A stretch of DNA of 64,000 nt from Marinicellulosiphila megalodicopiae (GCF_045862395.1 NZ_AP023087.1:1178001-1242000); one strand, 5' to 3'; counted from the first letter of the stretch, positions 43,770 to 53,900 are shown. Numbers and translations: made by a program. Notes: generated by a model from the letters alone, not told the origin.

Positions 43770-46454
43770 ATGAAATTTTTGTTAACCCCCATGCTGATAT
43801 TGCTTTTTTCAACTGTTTTGAACAGCTGTGGAAATTCACCCGATACAACTGCGCCTGTGATGACCTTATATTATTTTTATGATAATACAGATGAAATAGA
43901 AGTGTATGGCACGTATATAGAAAACTCAGTCTTATTTTCTGATGAACAAGATTATGAAGAAGCCACAATGTGGATTACAGGTAAAGTAGACACTAATGTA
44001 GTTGGCAGTTATACATTAACCTATCACGCCAAAGACGAAGCTGGTAATTATGCCGCCCCCATTTCACGTACTGTTACTGTAGTAGACACAACTGCGCCCG
44101 TTCTAACATTAAACGGCAGCGAGCAAGTCACAATAGTAATGGGAAGTGAATACCAAGACATGGGTGCAACTGCTTATGATAATTACGATCAATCGGTGAA
44201 TATCCAAACATCCATAAATGGTGACTTGCAAACAAAGGGCAGCTATATCGTTACCTATCAAGCAACAGACTCTTCAGGTAATCAATCACTAATTGAACGA
44301 AATGTAACCGTTTTAGACAGCCTGCCTCCCGAGATTTATTTAATTGGCGAACAACTAAAAACGGTATTTGTGGACACAGTTTTTGTCGATAAAGGCGCCA
44401 TTGCATTCGACGATGTAGACAGTGAGTTAGTGATTACAACAATCGGTGAATTAGATATGCAATCTTTAGGTGAGTATGAATTAACATATCAAGTCACTGA
44501 CAGTCATAATCAGCAAGTTGAAATAAAAAGAATCATAACTGTAGTGGATGGACACAATTATTTTAGAACATTATGGCAAACTGATAATGAAGGGTGGACA
44601 GAAGATAATCAAATTAAACTAGAAGTGAATCCAGAGTTTACTTATGACTTCAGCGTAGACTGGGGTGACGGATCGATCGATAGCCATGTAACAAGTGACA
44701 TTTATCATGACTATTCTGAGCCAGGGCGGTATATGGTGACGATTTCAGGGCTTTACCCTCAAATGTATTTTAGAAAAAACATTAAAAACAGTAAATTCAC
44801 AGATGCAAAAAAATTACTTTCCATTGAAAATTGGGGAGGAAATAATTGGTTATCAACGAAGCAAGCATTTTATGGGTGTAGCAATCTGGTGCTAAACGCC
44901 CAAGATGAACCGAATTTTTCTTTGGTTACTGATATGTCATATATGTTTGCAAACTCGGATTTTAATCAAGATATCAGTCATTGGGATGTATCGTCAGCGA
45001 CTAATATGTCCTATATGTTTGCAAACTCGGATTTTAATCAAGATATCAGTCATTGGGATGTATCGTCAGTGACTAATATGTCATATATGTTTGCAAGCTC
45101 GGATTTTAATCAAGATATTAATAATTGGGATGTGTCATCGGTCACTGATATGTCCTATATGTTTTATGACGCCAAAAACTTTAATCAACCATTAGACGCT
45201 TGGGATGTTTCAGCAGTAACCAAAATGGCAGGCATGTTTAGAAATGCCCAAACGTTTAATCAAACATTAAATGATTGGGATGTGTCATCGGTGACAAATA
45301 TGGGTGATATGTTTTATCAAGCCAGTAATTTTAATCAAGCGTTATACAGTTGGGACGTGTCATCGGTGACATCTATGAATGAAATGTTTTACGAAGCGGG
45401 CAGTTTTAATCAAGAATTAAATAATTGGAATGTGTCATCGGTAACGGATATGTCCCATATGTTTAAAAATTCTATATTTTTTGACCAAGCGTTAAATAAT
45501 TGGGATGTGTCCTCAGTGACTGTTATGGATGGGATGTTTATGGGCGCAACCAAATTTAACCAAGATATAAATAATTGGAATGTGTCTTCTGTGACCAATA
45601 TGGAAAATATGTTTAATAATGCCAAAATTTTTAACCAAGAATTAAATAATTGGGATGTATCTTCAGTTACGAATATGGGGGCCATGTTTCATTCTGCCAG
45701 TAGTTTTAACCAAGATTTAAGTAATTGGAATGTGTCATCGGTGTTAGATATGCAAGGTATGTTTCGTTTTGCCAGAATATTTAACCAACCTTTAAGTAGT
45801 TGGGATGTATCTTCAGTGAAAAGTATGGCTTCTATGTTTAGCTATACCGACAGTTTTAACCAAGAATTAAATAATTGGGATGTGTCCTCAGTGACCAATA
45901 TGAGAAGCATATTTTATACAGCCCAAAGCTTTAACCAAGATCTAAACAATTGGGATGTGGCTTTGGTAACCGATATGTCTGGTATGTTTTATTCTGCTAG
46001 TCGTTTTAATCAAGACCTAAGCAATTGGGATGTGTCCTTAGTGACCAATATGAATGGCATGTTTGCACTTACCGATGGTTTTAATCAAGATCTAAGTAAC
46101 TGGAATATTTCCTCAGTAAAAAGTATGAAAAGCATGTTCTATAATGCCGAACTTTCAACTGACAATTACGATGCGTTGTTAATGTCATGGAGTAATCAAA
46201 TACCCCAGGATAATGTCTCTTTTGATGGAGGCCGTAGCGTATATTCAATTGACTCATTAGCGCAAACAGCTCGAACCACATTGATGGAAACCTTTGGTTG
46301 GAGAATTATTGATGGAGGGTCGACTGAAATGGCACCCGAAATCGAACCCGAACCCGAACCAGATTTGGGCAGTTTTAATCGGTACTTATTACTTTTGTTA
46401 TTATGCTTAATAGGCTTTAGATCAAAGCAACGATCCCGACAGATAATCAGATAG
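43770..46454 (+). CDS. BspA-repeat surface lipoprotein with C-terminal anchor (paralogue 2)
   Basis: An 894-residue paralogue of the upstream protein with the same order: lipobox LNSC (Cys20), three Ig-like domains (one ends TVVDTTAPVLTLNGSEQ), a PKD-like segment with VDWGDGSIDS, and 16 BspA-type repeats. The first three repeats are 24-residue units encoded by almost identical 72-bp DNA. Unlike paralogue 1 it ends in EIEPEPEPDLGSFNRY, then a hydrophobic run LLLLLLCLIGF and RSKQRSRQ, like a GlyGly-CTERM-type sorting tail without the usual Gly-Gly. It may be processed or kept in a membrane. AGGAAAG precedes the ATG. Confidence 0.85.
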   Translation: MKFLLTPMLILLFSTVLNSCGNSPDTTAPVMTLYYFYDNTDEIEVYGTYIENSVLFSDEQDYEEATMWITGKVDTNVVGSYTLTYHAKDEAGNYAAPISRTVTVVDTTAPVLTLNGSEQVTIVMGSEYQDMGATAYDNYDQSVNIQTSINGDLQTKGSYIVTYQATDSSGNQSLIERNVTVLDSLPPEIYLIGEQLKTVFVDTVFVDKGAIAFDDVDSELVITTIGELDMQSLGEYELTYQVTDSHNQQVEIKRIITVVDGHNYFRTLWQTDNEGWTEDNQIKLEVNPEFTYDFSVDWGDGSIDSHVTSDIYHDYSEPGRYMVTISGLYPQMYFRKNIKNSKFTDAKKLLSIENWGGNNWLSTKQAFYGCSNLVLNAQDEPNFSLVTDMSYMFANSDFNQDISHWDVSSATNMSYMFANSDFNQDISHWDVSSVTNMSYMFASSDFNQDINNWDVSSVTDMSYMFYDAKNFNQPLDAWDVSAVTKMAGMFRNAQTFNQTLNDWDVSSVTNMGDMFYQASNFNQALYSWDVSSVTSMNEMFYEAGSFNQELNNWNVSSVTDMSHMFKNSIFFDQALNNWDVSSVTVMDGMFMGATKFNQDINNWNVSSVTNMENMFNNAKIFNQELNNWDVSSVTNMGAMFHSASSFNQDLSNWNVSSVLDMQGMFRFARIFNQPLSSWDVSSVKSMASMFSYTDSFNQELNNWDVSSVTNMRSIFYTAQSFNQDLNNWDVALVTDMSGMFYSASRFNQDLSNWDVSLVTNMNGMFALTDGFNQDLSNWNISSVKSMKSMFYNAELSTDNYDALLMSWSNQIPQDNVSFDGGRSVYSIDSLAQTARTTLMETFGWRIIDGGSTEMAPEIEPEPEPDLGSFNRYLLLLLLCLIGFRSKQRSRQIIR
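44940..45155 (+). repeat. 72-bp in-frame tandem repeat x3
   Basis: TATATGTTTGC recurs at 44940, 45012 and 45084. The first two units are identical but for a few bases and the third differs at more sites. Units encode SYMFANSDFNQDISHWDVSS-type modules. Confidence 0.88.
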
Positions 46455-46508
46455 CTACACAGAAACACAAAATAGGCTAAAAGCCCTTATGTTTTGTTTT
46501 TCGATTAG

Positions 46509-46537
46509 GGCTAGTACTTCAGTACTGGCCTTTTTTT
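46509..46537 (+). terminator. rho-independent terminator after BspA-repeat genes
   Basis: Stem GGCTAGTAC / GTACTGGCC with loop TTCA, followed by seven T. It ends the plus-strand transcript of the BspA-type pair. Confidence 0.8.
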
Positions 46538-46990
46538 GTTTCAAAATCCTTAAGAGAAGTAAAATCAACATCTAGGTTGAATAGTCATCAAGATTTCTTT
46601 GAATCTGAACCTTAGAATTCAGACCAATTGACTCATTGCCCATCATCTTCAGCAGTTTTATCCGATAAGTGCATCGTTTTACTTACCACATTCTTGTGAA
46701 TATCCCGATATCTACTCTGACTTTTTTCTTTTAAATTTGTGAAAAATCTAGAGCAAGCGCTCGCCCACATCTCTGCATATGCAGTTTTAGTTTTTCGACA
46801 TAAATGTCGACCCTACACGAACTAATATGTGGTAAGAACCAAGAGAGTTGGGGGTGTTGAAAAGTCGTTCTGATTTTTGTTTTCTTTTGATTTAATTAGA
46901 AACGAGAGCAAGCGCTCGCCCACATATTAGATTCCTATATCTCTACTGGATGCTTTTTAGTTTTGCTGAATAGCAATGACAGTTAAGTCT
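46538..46990. repeat. intergenic region with dispersed short repeats
   Basis: Holds two identical 20-mers GAGCAAGCGCTCGCCCACAT (46751-46770 and 46906-46925) and a palindromic motif TTCGACATAAATGTCGA with flanking CCCTAC (about 46795-46816). The inverted version with flanking GTAGGG and one change occurs at about 40366-40389. It is the 3' flank of both convergent genes; no coding sequence is seen. Confidence 0.7.
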
Positions 46991-47509
46991 TCAAAATTTG
47001 GCAATGTTTTTTATGATGTTTGCAAATTCGGTGATGTCGGCATTATTAAATTGGCGGTAATCAAAATACGGGGTAATGAATGTGTTGGGATAATCGGCAA
47101 GTTTTACATGCGCGATTTTGGGGGTGATCCACTGAATGTCTGGTTCGTCAAAAAAAGATAAAGCAAAGCCTTTGCCCATTATTAATTGTACGTTTTGTGT
47201 TTTTGTAATGTCTATCGGATTTAAAATAAGGCTGTGTGCGCAGTGTGTTTGTAGTAAATATTCATTGCGTAGGCTTTGCCAGTCTTTAAATGTCATTGAA
47301 TTGATTTCAAATAAAATTTTGGCGTATACGTTAAAAATTTTGCGCCAGCCATTGCCGTTATCTGAGTTGATCTGTTCGATGTCTTGATAACAAATAGGAG
47401 TGATTTTGTGAGGGTCTAGTGCTGTTGTAGAAGGAGTGTTGGCGCAATATACGGTAAATGTGCCGTCTGTTGCGCCAAAGCCTGTGTGCGGTGTTTTTAA
47501 AGGTGTCAC
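46991..47509 (-). CDS. conserved protein, DUF6942-like
   Basis: The frame is open from 47554 (TTG) but I place the start near the GTG at 47509, just after the upstream stop; this is uncertain. The 172-residue product has HTGFGATDGTFTVYCANTP, NGNGWRKIFNVYAKILFE, SLILNPIDI, LIMGKGFALSFF and ITPYFDYRQFNN. I link these motifs with the DUF6942 family, found next to CbiX-type genes; the family number is from memory. Function is unknown. Two decayed copies of its 3' end lie at 39518-39706 and 40178-40245. Confidence 0.7.
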   Translation of the reverse strand: MTPLKTPHTGFGATDGTFTVYCANTPSTTALDPHKITPICYQDIEQINSDNGNGWRKIFNVYAKILFEINSMTFKDWQSLRNEYLLQTHCAHSLILNPIDITKTQNVQLIMGKGFALSFFDEPDIQWITPKIAHVKLADYPNTFITPYFDYRQFNNADITEFANIIKNIAKF

Positions 47510-47514
47510 TTTTT

Positions 47515-47925
47515 TTAATCGGATTGTAATGCGTTGACTAAAAAAGCATCCCAATCTTTTAATTCGGCTAGGTGTTCTATTAATTCAACGTCACAATCTA
47601 CAAAGCGTGTTTGTAATTGTTGTTGAATCTTTGGTAGGTCGCTCACTAAGTGGTGACCCGGTGCTAAAAAATATGGAAATAATGTAATTTTTTTGCAGCC
47701 TTTTTTTATTAATACTTCAGCCTGTGCTTCAATTTTAGGATCGGTTAATTCTAAAAAGGCAGGTAATATTAAATCAAATTTGTTTGTTAACTGTGGTGCT
47801 ACACGTTCTACCAAGTCAGCGACTGCTTGATTAGACTCAACGCGTTTACTGCCATGGGCAATCCAGATTAGACCATTCATTGTTGACTGGGTCATTGTTG
47901 GCTGGGTCGTAGTCGACTGGTTCAT
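47515..47925 (-). CDS. CbiX/SirB-like sirohydrochlorin chelatase-family protein
   Basis: Up to 136 residues; the ATG at 47880 gives the family start MNGLIWIAHGSKR and is the likelier start, since the extra N-terminal residues are a Thr/Met/Ser repeat (TTTQPTMTQST). It has one chelatase half-domain with His in AHGSKRVESN, LPAFLELTDPKIEAQAEVLIKKGCKKITLFPYFLAPGHHL. Short CbiX-type proteins insert metal into sirohydrochlorin as homodimers. It overlaps or abuts the DUF6942-like gene, so the two are likely linked in function. Confidence 0.8.
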   Translation of the reverse strand: MNQSTTTQPTMTQSTMNGLIWIAHGSKRVESNQAVADLVERVAPQLTNKFDLILPAFLELTDPKIEAQAEVLIKKGCKKITLFPYFLAPGHHLVSDLPKIQQQLQTRFVDCDVELIEHLAELKDWDAFLVNALQSD

Positions 47926-47938
47926 AGTTGTCCTGTTT

Positions 47939-48136
47939 TTATGCTTTTTTCAATTGTTCGTACTCTTCCAGTTCAATTTTACGCGCTTGTTCTTCAAGCA
48001 ATACTGGAATACCGTCTTTTATTGGATAAGCTAAACGACTTGATGTGCATAGTAATTCTGTTTCATCGGCGCTTAAAGTGAGCGGTGCTTTTGAAACAGG
48101 GCAGGCCAAAATCGTTAAAAGTTGCTTATTAATCAT
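47939..48136 (-). CDS. Trm112-like (YcaR/UPF0434) protein
   Basis: The ATG at 48136 is chosen: it has GAGAGATTCC just upstream and gives the family N-terminus MINKQLLTILACPVSKAPL. The frame runs open to 48226 only because it overlaps yidD. At 65 residues, with LACPVSKAPL, ELLCTSSRLAYPIKDGIPVLL, it is a small Trm112-like zinc-ribbon-type protein; only two Cys are present. It sits between yidD and the CbiX-like gene. Confidence 0.85.
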   Translation of the reverse strand: MINKQLLTILACPVSKAPLTLSADETELLCTSSRLAYPIKDGIPVLLEEQARKIELEEYEQLKKA

Positions 48137-48416
48137 TGGAATCTCTCTTGTGTGATTCGCATGAATGTTTTTCACATTCAGCTTGTTTACGTAAGTTTTT
48201 AGGAACTGGATCATATCCACTTCCACCCCATGGGTGACAACTTAAAATACGCTTAGTGCTTAAGTAGCTGCCTTTGATGGCTCCGTGCTCTTTTAATGCT
48301 TCTATGCTGTATGCAGAGCAGGTTGGTTCGTAACGACAATTTTTACCCAATAACGGGCTGATAAATAATTGATAAAACCGAATCAATTTAATTAACAGCC
48401 AGTTTATTGGGTTCAT
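48129..48416 (-). CDS. yidD: membrane protein insertion efficiency factor YidD
   Basis: A 95-residue protein with an amphipathic start (WLLIKLIRFYQLFISPLLG), the cysteine motif CRYEPTCSAYSIEALKEHG and CHPWGGSGYDPVP. YidD supports YidC-mediated insertion at the inner membrane. It is outside its usual rpmH-rnpA-yidD-yidC cluster. Its 3' end overlaps the Trm112-like start by 8 bases. Confidence 0.92.
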   Translation of the reverse strand: MNPINWLLIKLIRFYQLFISPLLGKNCRYEPTCSAYSIEALKEHGAIKGSYLSTKRILSCHPWGGSGYDPVPKNLRKQAECEKHSCESHKRDSND

Positions 48417-48431
48417 GTGAACTCTCTTAAA

Positions 48432-49805
48432 TTATCTAACGCGCTGCCAAATTACACCTTCGCGGGTGTCTTTGATTTCTACGCCTTGGGCCAATAAGTC
48501 ATCACGAATTTCATCAGACTTGGCAAAATCTTTGGCTTTTTTAGCTTCTTTGCGTTGTTCTATTAAGTCTAAAATCGTTGCTTCATCAATGCCGTCACCG
48601 GACTTAAAGTAACTGTCTACTTCTGTGGTTAATATGCCCATCAATTGCGCGCCTTGTAAAAACTGAGCTTTTAATAATGCTGTGTCGCCTTGTTTTTTAT
48701 TCAGGTCAGTACTTAATTGATGCATGGCCGCAATGGCTTGTGGTGTGTTGATGTCATCAAATAATGCTATTGCTACTGGGTTGGTGGTAATGTCACTTGT
48801 GCTTGCTTCAATATCTTGAGTGTCACGTAATGTGCCGTAAAATTTATCTAATGCTTGTTGCGATTGCGTTAATAAATCTTTTGTCCAGTTAAGGGTGGTG
48901 CGGTAGTGAGAGGTTAATAATGCAAAGCGTAACAACTCACCATCGTGCTGTTCTAATAAATCACGTACCGTAATAAAGTTGCCTAATGATTTAGACATTT
49001 TTACGCCGTCGATATTTAACATGCCGTTGTGTAACCAGTAATTGACGTAATCTTGGGGTTCACTTTGGCAGCACATGCCTTGAATTTGTTCGTTCTCGTG
49101 ATGAGGGAATAATAAATCGCGTCCGCCACCATGAATATCAATGGTTTTACCTAAGTGCTTGTTGATCATGGCAACACATTCTGTGTGCCAGCCTGGACGG
49201 CCAAAACCAAACGGGCTGTCCCAACCAGTGGTGCCTTTTTCTGATGGTTTCCATAATACGAAATCCATCGGGTGTTTTTTATAGCTTGCTACTTCAACAC
49301 GCGCACCGGCTTGCATGTCGTCTAAGTCACGGTTAGATAAGTTGCCGTATTCGTTATGTGCCGTAACATCAAACAATGCGTGTCCTTCACTTTCGTAGGC
49401 ATAACCTTTGTCGATTAACGACTGAGTAATGTCTAACATTTCTTGAATATGGTCGGTAGCTTTTGGCTCTAATGTAGGGGGTAAGTTACCCAAGTTTGCC
49501 ATGTCTTCTTGGTATGCAGTGGTGTAGGTTTGAGCAAATTCGTAGATGTCTAGATCTTGCTCAGCCGCTGCTGCATTAATTTTGTCATCCACATCGGTGA
49601 TGTTACGAGCGTAAGTTACTTTAGGGTACGCACTGTTTAAAACACGAAATAGACAGTCAAAAATTACCGCAGGACGTGCATTACCAAAATGAATGAAGTT
49701 ATAAACCGTTGGGCCACATACATACATGGTGATGTTGTTTGCATCGATAGGTGTGAATACTTCTTTTTGCTTGCTTGCGCTGTTGTATAGTTTTATCTGT
49801 GTCAT
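48432..49805 (-). CDS. cysS: cysteinyl-tRNA synthetase
   Basis: A 457-residue class I synthetase charging tRNA-Cys. It has zinc-site Cys in MYVCGPTVYNF, the HIGH-like FIHFGNARP, ITDVDDKINAAA, WHTECVAMI, and KMSKSLGNF. The C-terminal anticodon-binding end has EARKAKDFAKSDEIRDDL-like sequence (QRKEAKKAKDFAKSDEIRDDLLAQGVEIKD). It opens the run with yidD and the small genes behind it. Confidence 0.97.
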   Translation of the reverse strand: MTQIKLYNSASKQKEVFTPIDANNITMYVCGPTVYNFIHFGNARPAVIFDCLFRVLNSAYPKVTYARNITDVDDKINAAAAEQDLDIYEFAQTYTTAYQEDMANLGNLPPTLEPKATDHIQEMLDITQSLIDKGYAYESEGHALFDVTAHNEYGNLSNRDLDDMQAGARVEVASYKKHPMDFVLWKPSEKGTTGWDSPFGFGRPGWHTECVAMINKHLGKTIDIHGGGRDLLFPHHENEQIQGMCCQSEPQDYVNYWLHNGMLNIDGVKMSKSLGNFITVRDLLEQHDGELLRFALLTSHYRTTLNWTKDLLTQSQQALDKFYGTLRDTQDIEASTSDITTNPVAIALFDDINTPQAIAAMHQLSTDLNKKQGDTALLKAQFLQGAQLMGILTTEVDSYFKSGDGIDEATILDLIEQRKEAKKAKDFAKSDEIRDDLLAQGVEIKDTREGVIWQRVR

Positions 49806-49879
49806 GTTTTATTTTCAGTTTTATAGGTGTGAATGGTAAATGTGTTTATAAATAGTAATCATCGTTGATCTGATTGTGA

Positions 49880-50737
49880 TCAGCGGATGATTTGTGATAT
49901 TGCGCCTTTTTGCACGCCTTCAAATGCTTTCACTAAAATGTCGTCATTTGGGTATTGCTCACCAAGTAAATCACATAAATGTTGCGCAATTAATTCAACC
50001 GTTGTGTCTGTTTGCATTAAATGACAGCGGTTTTGGTTTAAGCAAATACTGAAGAAACCCTGTTCGGCTTCATAGGCAAATTCATAAAATGATTGTCCGT
50101 CTTGCTCAAACGTAGATTTGATGTCTTCTTGGGTGCCGATGTAAATATCGTGAAACCACGTGGCGACTAAATTTTCAGCATCGCTATTTCGTTTTTGATC
50201 AATATTCACTTCGATTTTACTGCGATGACCATGGGCAATACGCTGACAATCGCCGAGGTGTTTTTTCAAACCGTGTGCGTAATGATAAAAATCCGTTGGA
50301 ATGTCTTCGCAACGTAATTTAATTTCAACGCGTTTGACGTTACTTGGCATTAACGTGTTGAGATATTCTTCTAACATGCGTTCAACGGTTTTGATCTGTA
50401 CGTCTTTCGATTCTATTAAATACACAGCCTCGCGAGGCGATTGGTATTTTAATGTCAGCACGCCATTGTGGTGATGTTCGATAAAAATCTCGTCATCTTT
50501 TTCAACAATGCTTAACCCTTCAGCTTGAACAGGCACAACCAGTTTATGGTCAATGCCAGAGTCGATGGCTTGTTTAATTTGTTTTTTAACGTGGCCAAAG
50601 TCAAATACCATGCCTTCGTCGTTTAACTCGCCAAATAATTTTACATCTACGATCCAGCTTTCACCAATGACGCCACGCTGGCGGTCAAAATAACAAAAAT
50701 CGATTACGGTGAGCAGATCTACAAATAAGGTGGACAT
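49880..50737 (-). CDS. bimodular 6-pyruvoyl-tetrahydropterin synthase/QueD-like protein
   Basis: The ATG at 50737 gives 285 residues, twice the QueD length. Two tunnelling-fold halves are visible. The first keeps the GMVFDFGHVKK and DSGIDHKL motifs (residues about 42-66), but has GESWIVDV where the zinc-binding HGH should be. The second has the zinc site, HYAHGLKK, Cys164 and HGHRSKIEV (His155, His169, His171), but no DF..LK..LDH motif. So the two halves carry complementary parts of a normal active site. It could act in queuosine or pterin synthesis, or on another substrate. Confidence 0.75.
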   Translation of the reverse strand: MSTLFVDLLTVIDFCYFDRQRGVIGESWIVDVKLFGELNDEGMVFDFGHVKKQIKQAIDSGIDHKLVVPVQAEGLSIVEKDDEIFIEHHHNGVLTLKYQSPREAVYLIESKDVQIKTVERMLEEYLNTLMPSNVKRVEIKLRCEDIPTDFYHYAHGLKKHLGDCQRIAHGHRSKIEVNIDQKRNSDAENLVATWFHDIYIGTQEDIKSTFEQDGQSFYEFAYEAEQGFFSICLNQNRCHLMQTDTTVELIAQHLCDLLGEQYPNDDILVKAFEGVQKGAISQIIR

Positions 50738-50976
50738 GGGCAAAATCGGATTATTTAAAGGGCGCGTATTCTACCAATTTCTTTGCTTTGTCGCGATGGT
50801 TTTTTAATAAGGGGCAGTATGTGATGACGTATATTCGTCAATTATTGTAAGGATTGTTGTAGTTTTGTGTACTGCATCAGGGATGAGTCACATTTTTGTC
50901 GAAATACACTATAGGTAAACACTCAGAGGTTGATAGAATGGAGATATTTTTAAATTTGTATAATTAGGTCTAAGTT

Positions 50977-53900
50977 ATGTTAAAACGAGCCTGTATTTCA
51001 TTAATTTCTGTATCTTTATTTTTCTCAAGTTGCGATCTTTCCTTAAAAGGAAGTGGCGGTGTAAATAAAGCACCATTAGCTGCTTTTACAGCAGTTGCCA
51101 AAGATGGACCGAGACAATTTTATTTTGATCCTTCTTCGTCTATTGACCCAGAAGGTAAGCAATTACAATTTACATGGGACTTTGGCGATGGACTGGAGTC
51201 GTCGTCATCTGCTGTTTTTCATACTTTTAGAACCTACGGAACCTTTACTGTTAAGCTTCGTGTCACTGATGATAAACACCAAACAGACACTGTCACACGT
51301 TTGGTTAATGTATTAAATACGAAGCCTGAGCCTTCTTTTACGATTGATTATCAAGATGGTACGGTTTATTTAGATGCATCTGAATCTTCTGATCGAGATG
51401 ATGAATTTTCTGATTTGACCTTCAGTTGGCAATTTGGCGATGAATCTCCTGTGCAGCAAGGCGTAAAAGTGAGTCATGTGTATGCGTTAACGGGAGATTA
51501 TCAAATTAGCTTAACAGTGAAAGATAGTTTTGGGGCGCAGAAAACCATACGTCAACGCCAGTTAGTGGATATAGCAAATGGTAATCATGCTCCAAGTGCA
51601 GAATTTACTAGTGAAGTGGATGACAAAACAGTCAGTTTTGATGCCAGCTTGTCAGTAGATGCTGACGATGATGAATTGACCTATTTGTGGGATTTAGGCG
51701 ATGGGAGTATCTCTGATCAAATCCAATTTACTCATACTTATGAAGAATATAATGCACAGCCGTATCTAGTGTCTTTAACAGTCACAGACTCAGTGGGTAA
51801 TAGTGATATTTATAATAAAAGTGTTGCGGTGTTCAGCAGCGCCCCCGTTATCGATACGCAAACTAACACAGATACTAATACCGAAACTAATACTAATACC
51901 GATTCCTCTACAATCACTGATACTTCTACCAATACTCAAACCGATACTCGTATTAATCAAATGCCAGAAGCCGCTTTTGAATTGTCATTGTCAAATCGAT
52001 TAGTCAGTTTAGATGCATCCGATTCAGTTGATTTAGACGGGGATGTTCTAAGTTATACATGGGATTTTGGGGATGATTCTGTCAGCCAAACCTCTCAAAA
52101 TTCTGAGTTTGAATACACTTATTCCGCGCCAGGCAGTTACACCATTACACTTATTGTGGATGATGGGCAACCTACAAACAATCAGGACAGAATCACTCAA
52201 AATGTCACGGTGATTAATACCAAACCCGTTGCAGATTTTAATTTTGTAAAGACGGATCAAACCGTAGAATTTTCAAATTTAAGTCAAGATATGGATGGCG
52301 ATGTATTGACGTATTTATGGACATTTGGAGATGAACAAAACTCGCAAGAAAACTCGCCGATTCATGCATTCTCTGAATCCATTGCCTATGAAGTAAGTCT
52401 GACAGTGACTGACTCTTTTGGTGATCAGGATGTTACAGTTAAGGTGATTGATTTTTCAATTAATGAATCACCTAATGTTAAGTTTGAATTGGTTCAACAG
52501 GGCTATGTAATATCGTTAGATGCAAGCGCAACCACTGATCCTGAAAATGATGCCATGACGTATTCTTGGTCAATGGGTGAATCCACCATGATCAATGATG
52601 TCATCAGTTTTGAATTTATCTATGACCAACAAGGTGAATATATCATTGAGTTAACAGTCAGTGACGATCAAGGTAATAGTGCGTTGGTTTCTCAAGAAAT
52701 CACCATCGCTTTAGAAACACTCTCTTATAATGAATTGTCACAAAAAATGGCAACCGATGTGATTGATGGATTAGGTTGTATTAATTGCCATGGTGAATCG
52801 CCTATGCAAGATAACAACTTGAGTTTTGCAGATGTCACACCTGTTTCATTACAAAACGGTGTGTTTGCGTATTTTGAATTAGATTTTAATGGCGATATTC
52901 ATTTAAAGGGTAAGCCAAATGGGCAGTTTACTCATGATGGTGGATTTGTTTTTGAATTTTTGCCTCAATTGCGTGATTACTGGTTTGAATATGTGGATCA
53001 AACAAAAATTATTTGGAGTAATATCAACCGGGCACCGGTTGCGGACTTTGTGATTGCAAATCAAGTTGATTTATATGTTGCTGTTGATGCCAGTTCATCT
53101 TATGACGAAAATGGCGATTCATTGAGTTATCAATGGGTCTATGACAATCAAACATTAACAGGTCGTTCAGCTATTTTACAATTTTCACAAGCCGGCACAT
53201 TTGATGTGATATTAAATGTAAGTGATGCTGAATTTACAAGTAGTAAAACACAATCGGTAACGGTTACAGATGACCCAAAAAATACCGCCCCGCGAGGGAT
53301 TTATTCACTAACGCCCAACGATTTAAATGTGAATTTTGATGCAAGTGATTCAGACGATGCACAAAATGATCCATTGACTTTTGTGTGGGACATTGACGGT
53401 GTTATTTATAATGATGCAATTGTCGATCATGCTTTTGCACAAGCTGGTACTTATGCATTCGCCCTAATGGTAAGTGATGGTAATTTGACTGATAGCGTCA
53501 CAGGTTCTATACAGGTGACTGAGTCCACAGTGGAAAATCAAGCACCATTAGCCTTATTAGAAGTGACATTAGAGGGGTCGAATTTACTTTTAAATGGATC
53601 TGGTTCCACGGACCCTGAAATGAATCCTTTAACTTATGTCTATTCGGTAGATGGGCAAACTTATTCGGGGGTGAATGCTACCCACCCAATTACTCAAACT
53701 GGCAGTTATGAAGTGCAAATGACAGTGACAGATGACGGTGGGTTAACCGACCAGGACAGCCAAACAATTATTGTAGAACAAATAAATCATCCGCCTGTGG
53801 CTCGATTTGTTTCATCAACCGATGGATTTGACATGCATTTAGATGCGAGTACTTCCAGTGATGAGGATGACGATGATCTAGAGTACATTTGGCAATTCAA

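Noticed and set aside
45410..45685. Minus-strand ORF of repeated TEDTSQLFNSW-like units
   Set aside because: It is the reverse reading of the BspA-type repeats and has no start signals.
46196..46468. Minus-strand 90-codon ORF at the end of the second BspA-repeat gene
   Set aside because: It fully overlaps a well-supported plus-strand gene; its Gly/Ser run is the complement of the Pro/Glu linker.
46976..47161. Plus-strand ORF opposite the DUF6942-like gene
   Set aside because: The minus-strand frame has conserved motifs and matching remnants at 40 kb; this is a shadow.
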